The notes beneath the pieces are model-generated. The model had not been told where the DNA came from and made no database searches. It worked only from the letters and a program-made list of their open reading frames with translations. A program made the translations under genes and the position numbers. A stretch of DNA of 60,726 nt from Halorubrum lipolyticum DSM 21995 (GTDB taxonomy: Archaea; Halobacteriota; Halobacteria; Halobacteriales; Haloferacaceae). The DNA lies in the NCBI RefSeq assembly GCF_000337375.1, contig NZ_AOJG01000002.1, positions 271 to 60,996 on the forward strand, read 5' to 3'. Below, in pieces: positions 33,831 through 42,669 of this stretch; position 1 is the first letter of the stretch, and each line of letters begins with the position of its first letter.

Positions 33831-34336
33831 CTCCCGATACGTGGCCTACGAGACGTATTGTTAGTACCCGGCTTAACGGGGGGTACAGAACTTTCGAAGA
33901 GACATCCCTGCCGTTCACGGGAGGACGAATCAGACAAACCGTACCCTAACCGCGTTGGCGGTGTTGAACGGCTGTATTTAAGTACCGAGATACGTACCAC
34001 GAGGCAACCGAGGCGGTCTGCCCGCCCGACTAATCGGACGATATCGGGGAGCCAGATTCCACGCAGAAAGCGCTCTTCTCTGTCTCGGCGTTTTGGGTGT
34101 GGGTAACGAAAACATCGCTGATACCCATCCCAAACCAGCGGTGCAGCGCCGTGGAATCCTCGCGCTTCAGCGCGGGGAGGATGTCAAATCAGCGGTGAGG
34201 CGCCGTCGAGACCGGGCGGCGTCCCCGTCGGTCGTCTCGTGTCTCTTTGGTCTCGACAGACGTCCGTCAGAGGAGGCCGGACCGCGTTCTTATTATCTTA
34301 TTAACAATATGTGACCACGGTTTCCATCCGAACGTA
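33831..34336. other. Intergenic region with a relic TnpB end
   Basis: This 506-base region between divergent genes has no intact gene I can support. It holds the upstream promoter of the ParB-fold gene, the relic IS1341-type end at 34092-34187, and a TTAACAAT box at 34301-34308. It separates the minus-strand and plus-strand halves of the surface cluster. Confidence 0.5.
34092..34187 (+). mobile_element. Relic right end of an IS200/IS605 (IS1341-type) element with a TnpB RNA-like hairpin
   Basis: GTGGAATCCTCGCGCTTCAG at 34151 and GCGGGGAGGATGTCAA at 34172 form the right-end hairpin typical of haloarchaeal TnpB elements, where the tnpB 3' end encodes the guide (omega) RNA. Upstream an imperfect inverted repeat (TTTGGGTGTGGGTA at 34092, TACCCATCCCAAA at 34122) adds a second hairpin. 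No tnpB or tnpA reading frame remains. Imperfect CAGCGGTG direct repeats flank the right-end hairpin (34135 and 34190). Confidence 0.6.
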
Positions 34337-34480
34337 ATGACTCGTCCGAGTTCGACGATCCAAGTCGATCCCGTGGAGGGGGTATCGGAGAACAGACTCT
34401 TGAAGGCGCGATCGCCCGCGCCCGAAGGTGTGTTTCGATCGCAGTCCGCTCCCGGTCGGAGAGCGGCTCGCGCGGTGTGA
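34337..34480 (+). CDS. Possible 47-residue ORF before the aldo/keto reductase
   Basis: ATG 34337 sits exactly 36 bases after a TTAACAAT box, the same spacing as the GT2 gene. The peptide MTRPSSTIQVDPVEGVSENR continues to a basic Arg/Ala end. Its composition is not haloarchaeal-acidic, so it may only be transcribed leader of the next gene. Low confidence. Confidence 0.25.
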   Translation: MTRPSSTIQVDPVEGVSENRLLKARSPAPEGVFRSQSAPGRRAARAV

Positions 34481-34486
34481 GCCGCC

Positions 34487-35407
34487 ATGGAACCGAATAT
34501 GAAAGGCGAGACGGTGGCCGAACCCGTTAACGAGTTGGACGGTAAGCTGACGGCGGTCCCGCCTATCGGACTCGGCACGTACCGAACCGGGGGGTACAAG
34601 TGTTATAACGCGGTTTCAGAGGCACTCGAGGTCGGGTACCGTCACGTCGATACCGCGATGGCGTACGAGAACGAGGCCGTCGTCGGCCGCGCGATCGAGA
34701 CCTCGCCGGTCGATCGCGAGGACGTGTTCGTCACGACGAAGGTGAAGGGATACGCGGACTTCTTGGACCGCGAGCGACTGACCGAGGCGGTCGAGGGGTC
34801 GCTCGAGCGGCTCGGAATGGACCGAATCGACCTCGTGTTGCTTCACTGGTGGAACTCCGACGGAGACATGGAGGAGGTGTTCGGCGCGTTCTCCGATCTC
34901 GCGGAGGATGGAAAGATAACCCACGTCGGGGTCAGCAACTTCTCGACCGAGCAACTCGCACGGGCGATAGACGCCTCCGAGGTCCCGATAGCGACCAACC
35001 AGGTCCAGTACAACCCGTACTTCCATCAGGACGAGATGCTCGCGTTCTGTCGGGAGCACGGCGTGCTACTGACGGCGTACAGCCCCCTCGCCGCCGGCAC
35101 CGTCGTCGGCGACGAGACGCTCTCACGGATCGGAGAGCGATACGGGAAGTCGACCGCACAGGTCGCTCTCAGGTGGCTCGTCCAGCAGGACGGCGTGGTC
35201 ACGATCCCGAAAACGACGAATTCGGACCGGCTGCGGGAGAACCTCGACCTGTTCGACTTCGAACTCACGAGCGGCGAGATGGAGCGGATCCACGACCTCG
35301 AGGGGCCGCTCTCGTTCCGGCTGACCAACGACCGGGGAGCCGTGACTCGGTTTCGGTCCGCTGTCGGCCCGTACGTGCCGAAGGCGGTCCGAGACATGAT
35401 CCCGTGA
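34487..35407 (+). CDS. Aldo/keto reductase (cluster member)
   Basis: 306 residues. PPIGLGTYRTGGYKCYNAVS, then HVDTAMAYENEAVVGRAI (catalytic Asp and Tyr), VFVTTKVKGYADF (Lys) and IDLVLLHWWNSDG (His), and a C-terminal NADPH-binding TIPKTTNSDRLRENLDLF. The tetrad is complete, so it should be active on an aldehyde or sugar substrate. It heads the plus-strand part of the surface cluster. ATG 34487 is used; another ATG four codons on is possible. Confidence 0.9.
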   Translation: MEPNMKGETVAEPVNELDGKLTAVPPIGLGTYRTGGYKCYNAVSEALEVGYRHVDTAMAYENEAVVGRAIETSPVDREDVFVTTKVKGYADFLDRERLTEAVEGSLERLGMDRIDLVLLHWWNSDGDMEEVFGAFSDLAEDGKITHVGVSNFSTEQLARAIDASEVPIATNQVQYNPYFHQDEMLAFCREHGVLLTAYSPLAAGTVVGDETLSRIGERYGKSTAQVALRWLVQQDGVVTIPKTTNSDRLRENLDLFDFELTSGEMERIHDLEGPLSFRLTNDRGAVTRFRSAVGPYVPKAVRDMIP

Positions 35408-35436
35408 GTATTTCGCGGTTCACCGTTTGTATCGTC

Positions 35437-35444
35437 TTAACAAT
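35437..35444 (+). promoter_or_regulatory. TTAACAAT box upstream of the GT2 gene
   Basis: TTAACAAT lies 36 bases before the ATG at 35473. Related boxes precede other genes of this cluster at 33857-33864 (minus), 34301, 36430 and 40719-40726 (minus) with 28-36 bases to the start. It could be a cluster-specific TATA variant. Confidence 0.5.
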
Positions 35445-35472
35445 ACGCCCGCGCGGAAAGGATCAATTGTGT

Positions 35473-36402
35473 ATGCCTCCAAAAATATCCGTCATTATTC
35501 CGACCTATTATCGGAACGACCTCCTTCCAAAGGCGATCGAGAGCGTCCTCGACCAGGAGTACGAACCGATCGAGTTGATCGTCGTCGACGACTCCGGGGA
35601 GGGACACGCGGAGCCCGTGATACGGCGGTACGATGAGGTCCGGGGCATCGTCCACGAGGAGAACCGCGACTGGAACGGGGCCTACGCGACGGGGATAGAG
35701 GCGTCGACGGGCGAGTACGTTCAGTTCCTCGACGACGACGACGAACTCCTCGCGGGCAAGTTGACGAAGACGGCCGAGGTGCTCCGGGCGAACCCTGACG
35801 TCGGGGTCTCGTACTGCGGCGTCATCAGAAACGGAGAGCGAAACCACCCGAAACCGGCGGTTTCGGGCGACTTCTTAGAGGAGGCGCTGGCCTTCCATAC
35901 CTTCCCGATGTGGACGGGATCGATGCTGATGGAGCGCGACGTCTTGCTCGACTGCCTGCCGCTCGCGGGCATGGGCGAAGACGACGACCTCGAGATCGAG
36001 TTGGGCGACACCGACCTGAAGATCGAACTGGCTCTGCGGACCGAGACCGACTACGTCGACGAGTGCCTCGCCATGTATCGGCAGGACACGAACGGGAAAT
36101 GGACCGGCCCCCGGCGGTTCCAGAAGGTGAAACAGAACGTCGAACACCGGCGCGAGCTGTACGACCAGTATCCGTCGATCCGCCGGGAGCTCCTCGCGAG
36201 TTGGCATCAGCGGCAGGCGCGATACTGGCTCGAGGAGAAGGCGTGGTCCGCCGAAGCGGTGTCTCACTTCCTGCGAGCCGCCTATTACGCGAACGGACTC
36301 GGTAGTACGTTGAAATGCGGCGCCGGAGCCGCGACGTCCCTGCTCGGGCGGCCGGGTTGGAACGTCGCCTGGGCGGTCCGGAACTCCGTCACCCACGGCT
36401 GA
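35473..36402 (+). CDS. GT2-family glycosyltransferase
   Basis: 309 residues. KISVIIPTYYRNDLLPKAIE, LIVVDDSGEG and YVQFLDDDDELLAGKL are the nucleotide-sugar and metal (DxD-like) motifs of GT2 family A enzymes. MWTGSMLMERDVL and the C-terminal helical region complete the domain. It transfers a sugar from an activated donor and is closely related to the truncated GT2 half of the 31366-32940 fusion. It is likely part of glycan assembly at the inner membrane face. Confidence 0.88.
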   Translation: MPPKISVIIPTYYRNDLLPKAIESVLDQEYEPIELIVVDDSGEGHAEPVIRRYDEVRGIVHEENRDWNGAYATGIEASTGEYVQFLDDDDELLAGKLTKTAEVLRANPDVGVSYCGVIRNGERNHPKPAVSGDFLEEALAFHTFPMWTGSMLMERDVLLDCLPLAGMGEDDDLEIELGDTDLKIELALRTETDYVDECLAMYRQDTNGKWTGPRRFQKVKQNVEHRRELYDQYPSIRRELLASWHQRQARYWLEEKAWSAEAVSHFLRAAYYANGLGSTLKCGAGAATSLLGRPGWNVAWAVRNSVTHG

Positions 36403-36429
36403 CGGCGCGGAGGAGGCGGTAACTCCGTA

Positions 36430-36437
36430 TTAACAAT
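36430..36437 (+). promoter_or_regulatory. TTAACAAT box upstream of the ABC exporter
   Basis: TTAACAAT lies 33 bases before ATG 36463 and matches the box upstream of the GT2 gene. Confidence 0.45.
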
Positions 36438-36462
36438 TACTACCCACGGAAATCAGAACACA

Positions 36463-38241
36463 ATGCCGGATATCCCTCTCCGCGAGAAGTTACACGGACT
36501 CTATCTGATCGCATCGTACAGACCACGGTTCACCGCCGCGATCGTCGCGTTCAGCGTGTTGACTGCGCTGCTCGAGGGGATCGGCGTGACGCTGATCGTC
36601 CCGCTGGTCGAGGTCGCTCAGTCGTCCGGAGCGCCGCCCGAGGGCGGTATCGCCGGCGGATTCGCACGCATCTATCAGTTCCTCGGACTCCCGTTCACGC
36701 TCGGCTCCATCGTCCTCGGCGTCGGCGTGGTGCTCACCGTGCGGTACACGTTCACGTTCCTGGCCCAGTGGGCGCGCGTATATCTGCGGACCAACTACGT
36801 CGCCGACCTCCAGTCTCGCGGGTTCGAGAACACCCTAGACGCTCGGATCGCCTACTTCGACCGCGAGGGGTCGGACGACATTCTCAACGCGATCGTCACG
36901 CAGGCACAGAAGGCCGGCGAGGCCATAGAGGCGTTCATTCGGGTGTTCCAGCGGAGCATGCTCATCCTGATGTACCTCGCGATCGCGCTGTACCTCGCCC
37001 CGGTCTTGACGGTCGTTTCGGCGGGTTTCGTCGGGGTCTTGACCTTCGGGCTGCGGAACACCGTCGAGTCCGCCTACACCATCGGCGACCGCGTCGCCGA
37101 GGCCAACGAGCAGATACAGCGGGTCGTCCAGGCCGGCACGCAGGGCATTCGCGAGGTGAAGACGCTCGGGTACGGCGCCGAGTTGCGCGACGATTTCGCC
37201 GCCGCGATGGAGCAGTACATCGGATCCTCGATCCGGGTGAAACGCAACGAGGCGCTGATCGGAAACGTGTACAACCTCTCGATCGCGTTGGTGATATTCG
37301 GACTGATCTACGCTGCGCTCACGTTCACGACCATGTCGTTCGGTGCGCTCGGGGCGTTCCTGTTCGTCATGTTCAAGCTCGGCCCGGCGGTGAGCGGCAC
37401 GAACCAGCGGTTCTACCAGCTCGAGGGGATGCTCCCGCACCTCGTCCGCACCGAGGAGTTCATCGACAACCTGCAGCGGAACCCGGAGATCGAGGGGGGC
37501 GAGGAACCGCTTCCGGACGACCCCTCTCCGATCGCGTTCGAGGACGTCTCCTTCTCGTACGACAAAAGCGAGGAGGTACTCAACGACGTCTCCTTCCGGA
37601 TGGACCACGGCGAGTTCGTCGCCTTCGTCGGCGAGTCCGGGGCGGGCAAGTCGACCATCGCGTCGCTCCTCGCGAGACTGTACACGCCGGACTCCGGGCG
37701 CATAACGGCGTCTGGACGCCCCGTCGAGGAATACGACGTCGGCGAGTGGCGCTCGCGGGTGGCGTACGTGCAACAGAACCCGTTCATCTTCAACACGACG
37801 CTCGAGGAGAACCTCCTCGTCGCGAACCAGGACGCGAGCCGGCAGGAGATAGAGCGCGTCTGTGAGATCGCTCAGGTCACCGAGTTCGTCGGCGATCTGG
37901 CAGACGGGTACGAGACGGAGCTCGGGGACGACGGGGTCCGACTCTCGGGCGGGCAACGACAGCGCGTCGCGCTCGCTCGCGCGCTCTTAGAAGACGCGGA
38001 CGTCCTCGTCCTCGACGAGGCGACGAGCGACCTGGACACGAGCATCGAGACGCAGGTCCAGGCCGGTATCGAGTCGATGGACCGCGACTTCATGATCCTC
38101 GCCATCGCGCACCGCCTCTCGACCATCAGCGACGCCGACCGGATCTACACGGTCAGCGACGGGACGATCGTCGAACGGGGCGAACACGGATCGCTCATCG
38201 AGAACGACGGCCAGTACGCGAAGCTCTACTCCGCGCAGTGA
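36463..38241 (+). CDS. ABC exporter with fused transmembrane and ATPase domains
   Basis: 592 residues. The N-terminal six-helix exporter domain (1-330; AIVAFSVLTALLEGIGVTLI) is fused to an ATPase with Walker A GESGAGKST at about 390, Q-loop QQNPFIFNTTLEEN, signature LSGGQRQRVALARALL at about 493 and Walker B DVLVLDEATSDLD. MsbA/PglK-like half-transporters flip lipid-linked sugars; the GT2 gene just upstream (60-base gap) supports a lipid-linked glycan flippase role. It would work as a dimer. Confidence 0.92.
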   Translation: MPDIPLREKLHGLYLIASYRPRFTAAIVAFSVLTALLEGIGVTLIVPLVEVAQSSGAPPEGGIAGGFARIYQFLGLPFTLGSIVLGVGVVLTVRYTFTFLAQWARVYLRTNYVADLQSRGFENTLDARIAYFDREGSDDILNAIVTQAQKAGEAIEAFIRVFQRSMLILMYLAIALYLAPVLTVVSAGFVGVLTFGLRNTVESAYTIGDRVAEANEQIQRVVQAGTQGIREVKTLGYGAELRDDFAAAMEQYIGSSIRVKRNEALIGNVYNLSIALVIFGLIYAALTFTTMSFGALGAFLFVMFKLGPAVSGTNQRFYQLEGMLPHLVRTEEFIDNLQRNPEIEGGEEPLPDDPSPIAFEDVSFSYDKSEEVLNDVSFRMDHGEFVAFVGESGAGKSTIASLLARLYTPDSGRITASGRPVEEYDVGEWRSRVAYVQQNPFIFNTTLEENLLVANQDASRQEIERVCEIAQVTEFVGDLADGYETELGDDGVRLSGGQRQRVALARALLEDADVLVLDEATSDLDTSIETQVQAGIESMDRDFMILAIAHRLSTISDADRIYTVSDGTIVERGEHGSLIENDGQYAKLYSAQ

Positions 38242-38342
38242 CGCGAATTCGGACGCTCGTGAGTCTCTCCGGGGTCAGGCCCCGAGGCGCTCGCCTCGCT
38301 CAGCGGGGGACCCCATGAACGGTCCCGGCGGGGGGACGGACG

Positions 38343-39545
38343 TCACTCCGGGTTCCGCATCGGCTGTCTCTCCCCGTACGTGAGGGTCCGCCACACCCAC
38401 TCGACGGGACCGAACCGGAAGTATCGAAGCCACAGCACCGACAGGGCGATCTGGACGGCCCAGACGGCGACGACGAACCCCAGCTGTTCGACGCGGGTGA
38501 CGGAGCCGAACAGCCCGAGCCCGTGACCGTAGAAGACGGTGGTCGCGATCACCGTCTGCAGCAGGTAGTTCGTGAACGCCGTCCGGCCGACCGCGGCGAG
38601 GCCGCGAGTCACGGGGCCGTTCGGGCGCCGGCGGGCGTACAGCATCACGAGCCCGAGGTAGCCGCCGGCGAGGGGGAAGCTGCCGAGGTAAATGAACTGT
38701 CGCCAGTAGAGCGCGGCGTCGGCGCTCCAGTCGTTGGCCTCGATGTAGACGACGCCGGCGACGGTGATCGCGAGGCCGACGACGCCGAGCGCGACCAGCC
38801 GGCGGTACAGGGCCGCCGACCGCTCGCCGGTCAGCACGCCCCAGCGGTACAGCGCCATCCCGAGGAGCATGGTGCCGCCGACCTGCCAGAACGGCCCGTT
38901 GATGTAGCCGCTCGTCTGCCGGCCGAACGAGGAGGAGACTCGGTGGTCGAGCTGTTCGAGCCAGCCGCCGCGGTACGTCGCGACCTCCTGCCGGATCGCG
39001 GCCTCCGCCGGCGCCCACTGCGCCGCGATCGCGTCGCCGCCGAGGGTGACCGCCGCGAACAGCTCGAGCGCGGGGAGTAACAGCACGAAGACCGCGCCGA
39101 CTCCGGCGAGCTGCCGGGCGTCGAAGTCGCGGAACGCGACGACGATCAGCGCGGTCACCCCGTACGCGACGAGGATGTCGCCGTACCACAGTAGGTAGGC
39201 GTGCATGAGTCCGATCGCGATGAGGATCGCGGTCCGCCGGTAGTGGAGCCGAACCGCGTCCTGCCCCTTCTCGTTCTTGCTGTCGATGAACAGCAGAACC
39301 CCCGCGCCGAACAGCGCCGAGAACAGCGTGATGAACTTGTTCTGTGCGAACACGTGGCTCACCGCCCACGCCCAGTAGTTCGCGCCCGTGAAGTCGCCGT
39401 AGATGGTCGGATTCAGGAGCGTCTGCTCGGGCATCGAGAACGACCAGACGTTGATCAGGAGAATACCGAGCAGGGCGACGCCCCTGAGCGCGTCGAGGGC
39501 GACGATTCGGTCAGAGGGCGGCGTCGGGCCGGCGTCGCGGGTCAC
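38343..39545 (-). CDS. DUF418-family membrane protein
   Basis: 400 residues with about nine transmembrane helices. RIVALDALRGVALLGILLIN is the family's N-terminal signature, and FFALFGAGVLLFID-type sequence (FSALFGAGVLLFIDS) and a C-terminal GPVEWVWRTLTYGERQPM follow the DUF418 pattern, related to acyltransferase-like membrane proteins. Function unknown. The GTG start 39545 gives the conserved N-terminus. It converges with the ABC exporter. Confidence 0.88.
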   Translation of the reverse strand: MTRDAGPTPPSDRIVALDALRGVALLGILLINVWSFSMPEQTLLNPTIYGDFTGANYWAWAVSHVFAQNKFITLFSALFGAGVLLFIDSKNEKGQDAVRLHYRRTAILIAIGLMHAYLLWYGDILVAYGVTALIVVAFRDFDARQLAGVGAVFVLLLPALELFAAVTLGGDAIAAQWAPAEAAIRQEVATYRGGWLEQLDHRVSSSFGRQTSGYINGPFWQVGGTMLLGMALYRWGVLTGERSAALYRRLVALGVVGLAITVAGVVYIEANDWSADAALYWRQFIYLGSFPLAGGYLGLVMLYARRRPNGPVTRGLAAVGRTAFTNYLLQTVIATTVFYGHGLGLFGSVTRVEQLGFVVAVWAVQIALSVLWLRYFRFGPVEWVWRTLTYGERQPMRNPE

Positions 39546-39627
39546 GAGTTGGCTCGCAAAAGGGAACGCAGGACCGAATAGGTTCGGATAGCGGCCGATC
39601 GGCGACACCGGGAGCGCCGCGGACCGA

Positions 39628-40698
39628 TCAGTCCAGCCGAACCGCCTCGCCGCGCTCCGAGGACCGGTAGATCGCGTCGATGACGCGCTGGACGGACAGC
39701 GCCTCCTCGATCGTGTTGATGTCGGGCGCCTCGCCCGCGGCGACCGCGTCGAGGAACGTCGCCTGCTCGGCGGCGTGGCTGTCGGTCTCCCGCGTCTCGA
39801 TCTCGGCGTCCGAGAAGTGGTGGTGGTCGTCGTCGAAGGCGGCCGCCTCGTGGAGCGTGAGCTCGTCGCTGCCGCGGTCGAACGTCGCGCCCGCCTCCGT
39901 CCCGCGGATAATGAACTCGTCGTTGGTCGGGCGGTTCGTCGCCCACGCGACCTCCAGCGAGACGGTGTTGCCGTCGGCGTCGCGGATGAACGCCGACGCG
40001 GAGTCCTCGACGTCGAACCCGTCGGCCCCGTTGTCCTCGCCCCACATGTGGACGAACGCGTAGTCGTCGCGGCTCCCGAACTCCGAGCGCGTCTCGCCCG
40101 ACACCTCGACGACCTCGGGGTGACCGAGGAAGTATAGCGCGAGGTCGATGGCGTGGACCCCGATGTCGATGAGCGCGCCGCCGCCGGCAACGTCGTTTGA
40201 CGTGAACCACGAACCGCGACCGGGGACGCCGCGTCGGCGGACGTAGTTGGCCTCGACGTGGGTCGTCTCGCCGAACCGGCCCTCGGCCTGATACCCTTTG
40301 AGCACCTGCACCGGCTCCGCGAAGCGGTTGTTGAATCCGACCATACAGAACCCCTCGGCGTCGCGGGCGGCCTCGGCGATGCGCTCCGCGCTCTCGACGG
40401 TGTGCGCCAGCGGCTTCTCCAAGAGCACGTCGAGCCCCGCTTCGAGCGCCGAGACGGCGTACTCCTCGTGGAACCGGTTGGGCGTTGTGATCAGGACGGC
40501 GTCGCAGTCCTCGTAGAGTTCTGACTCGTCCTCGTAGGCGTGAACGTCGAACTCCTCGTGGAATCGCCGGCGCGCGTCCGCGTCGATGTCCATCCCGCCG
40601 ACGAGGGTGGCGCCGCGGTCGACGAGCTTGCTCGCGTGGTGGTGACCGATTCCGCCGAGACCGACGATGCCGACGGCCACGTCGTTCGCGTGAGTCAT
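39628..40698 (-). CDS. Gfo/Idh/MocA-family sugar dehydrogenase
   Basis: 356 residues. The Rossmann signature VGIVGLGGIGHHHASKL is followed by the family's VLLEKPLAHTVESAERI, where Lys and Pro bind the nicotinamide ring, and GVHAIDLALYFLG with the catalytic Asp/His. It oxidises or reduces a sugar or nucleotide sugar with NAD(P). The TTAACAAC box (40719-40726, minus strand) 28 bases upstream groups it with the surface cluster. Confidence 0.92.
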   Translation of the reverse strand: MTHANDVAVGIVGLGGIGHHHASKLVDRGATLVGGMDIDADARRRFHEEFDVHAYEDESELYEDCDAVLITTPNRFHEEYAVSALEAGLDVLLEKPLAHTVESAERIAEAARDAEGFCMVGFNNRFAEPVQVLKGYQAEGRFGETTHVEANYVRRRGVPGRGSWFTSNDVAGGGALIDIGVHAIDLALYFLGHPEVVEVSGETRSEFGSRDDYAFVHMWGEDNGADGFDVEDSASAFIRDADGNTVSLEVAWATNRPTNDEFIIRGTEAGATFDRGSDELTLHEAAAFDDDHHHFSDAEIETRETDSHAAEQATFLDAVAAGEAPDINTIEEALSVQRVIDAIYRSSERGEAVRLD

Positions 40699-40718
40699 GG
40701 ACGGAATTCACAACGAAA

Positions 40719-40726
40719 GTTGTTAA
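40719..40726 (-). promoter_or_regulatory. TTAACAA-type box of the Gfo/Idh/MocA gene
   Basis: On the minus strand this reads TTAACAAC, 28 bases before the ATG at 40698, close to the cluster's other boxes. Confidence 0.4.
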
Positions 40727-40796
40727 GGTTCACGCTCCGATTCGTGAGCGCGATACCGGCGCGAATCGACGTCTCATCGCCGATTCCTTCTCGTTC

Positions 40797-42539
40797 TCAC
40801 TGATCCCGCGTCATCCACTCGCTCGCCTGGGGTTCGTCCGGGTCGGTGGCGATCTCGATCAGGGCGGGCCCGTCGTGAGCCAGCGCCGACGCGAGCGCGT
40901 CGCCGATCCCGTCCCGTTCGGTCACCCGATCGGCGCGGACGCCCATCCCCTCGGCGACGGCGACGAGGTCGATCCCGGTCTCCGCCCAGCCGTACGCGCC
41001 TCCCGGGAGGTCGTACGTCCGCGACGCCGCCTCGCTGATGATCGCGTAGTCGTCGTTGGTGAACGCGACGACGGTCACGTCGATCCCCTCCGCGGCCAGC
41101 GTGTGCAGCTCGTGGACGCACATCATGAGCCCGCCGTCGCCGGTGAGCGCCACCGCGTCGCGGTCGGGGTTCGCGAGTCGGGCGCCGATCGCCGACGGGA
41201 GCGCGGTCCCCATCGTCGCCCACGACCCGGGGTTCACGTACCGCGCGGGGCCGGCCGCGGGGAACGAGACGAGGGCCCACTGGCGGGACCCGCCCGCGTC
41301 GGCGGTGACGACGGCCTCCGACGGGAGCGCCTCGCGAACCTCTCGGAGGGCTTCGACGGAGCTGAGCGCGTCGCCGGGATCGCGCTCGGCGGCGAGCGCG
41401 GCGAATCGCTCCCGGTCCGCGGACCGAACCGCGTCGGCCCGTTCGGGGCCGGTCGAGCGAGGGGACGATTCCGACGGCTCGTCCGCCGACACCGCCTCCC
41501 CCTCGTCCCCGAGCCGGTCCCCGAGCGCGCGGAGGAACCGATCGGCGTCCGCGACGATCCCGAGGTCGGCCTCGTAGCCGAACCCGATGTCGTCGCCGTC
41601 GAGCGTGACGTGGACCAACGTCTCGGGCAGCGACACCGACCACGAGGCGGTCGCGACCGCGTCGAGGTCGGAGCCGACGACGAGACCGACCTCGGCGTCG
41701 GCGAGGAGTTCGCGGAGCTCCGCGCTCGACCCGCCACAGAGCACGCCCGCGGAGAGGGGATGCGTCTCGGGGAGCGTCCCCTTCCCCTTGTACGTCGTGA
41801 CGACCGGGGCGTCGAGGCGCTCCGCGACCGCCCGGAGCGAGTCGCTCGCGCCCGCGCGCCGGACGCCGCCGCCCGCGAGGATCACCGGCGCGTCGGCCTC
41901 GGTGAGCAGACCGGTCGCGCGGTCGATCGCCTCCGCGGGCGGAGCGGGCGGGGCCGCCGGCTCGCGCTCCCCGATCGCCGGCTGTGGCGTGCGGCTCGCG
42001 AGCACGTCCTTCGGGATCCCGACGCGGACCGGACCCTGCGGGTGCTCGCGGGCGACCCGGATCGCCTCTGCGACGGCTGGGACCGCCCCGGCCGGCGAGT
42101 CGACGAGGACGTTCTCCTTGACGACCGTGTCGTACGTCTCGGGCGGCGTCTCGTGGATGCCGTCGCCGCCGCGGACCTCCCGCTCGGTCTCGACCGCGAG
42201 GTGGAGGAGGGGGACGCAGTCGTTCAGGGCGTTTTTCAGCCCGTTCATCGCGTTCATGTCGCCGGGACCGGGGACGACGATCGACGCCGCCATCGCGCCG
42301 GGGTCGCTCGTCTCCGCGTACCCCCACGCCTGGTGGGTCACGGCCGTCTCGTGGCGCGCGACGACGAAGCGGGCGTCTCGCTCTCCGAGCGCCCGGTTCA
42401 GCGGGAGGGTCTGCTTGCCGGGAATCCCGAAGGCGACGTCGATCCCGCGGTCGAGCATGCAGTCGACGACGGCCTCGGCGACGGTCGGAGCGTCGACCGC
42501 GCCCGGATCCGTGCCGGTCGGGGACTCGTCGGTGTCCAT
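40797..42539 (-). CDS. Thiamine pyrophosphate enzyme, acetolactate synthase-like
   Basis: 580 residues with three domains: an N-terminal PYR domain carrying the catalytic Glu in VVARHETAVTHQAWGYA, a central domain with PVILAGGGVRRAG, and a C-terminal PP domain with the TPP motif ALTGDGGLMMCVHELHTL. It carries a Ser/Pro-rich insertion at about residues 342-365. Members include acetolactate synthase, benzoylformate decarboxylase and sulfoacetaldehyde acetyltransferase; the substrate cannot be assigned. ATG 42539 is chosen; it is divergent from the sugar isomerase. Confidence 0.9.
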   Translation of the reverse strand: MDTDESPTGTDPGAVDAPTVAEAVVDCMLDRGIDVAFGIPGKQTLPLNRALGERDARFVVARHETAVTHQAWGYAETSDPGAMAASIVVPGPGDMNAMNGLKNALNDCVPLLHLAVETEREVRGGDGIHETPPETYDTVVKENVLVDSPAGAVPAVAEAIRVAREHPQGPVRVGIPKDVLASRTPQPAIGEREPAAPPAPPAEAIDRATGLLTEADAPVILAGGGVRRAGASDSLRAVAERLDAPVVTTYKGKGTLPETHPLSAGVLCGGSSAELRELLADAEVGLVVGSDLDAVATASWSVSLPETLVHVTLDGDDIGFGYEADLGIVADADRFLRALGDRLGDEGEAVSADEPSESSPRSTGPERADAVRSADRERFAALAAERDPGDALSSVEALREVREALPSEAVVTADAGGSRQWALVSFPAAGPARYVNPGSWATMGTALPSAIGARLANPDRDAVALTGDGGLMMCVHELHTLAAEGIDVTVVAFTNDDYAIISEAASRTYDLPGGAYGWAETGIDLVAVAEGMGVRADRVTERDGIGDALASALAHDGPALIEIATDPDEPQASEWMTRDQ

Positions 42540-42669
42540 ACCGCGAGGTCGACGGACCGGATGTTGAAACCTTCGACGGCGCGGGATTCGGGGCGCCCTC
42601 GGAGCGGACGCCACCGTCGCGACCGCGAGACACCCGAACCGATACGTCGCTGGCCGAGAGAGACCGGAC

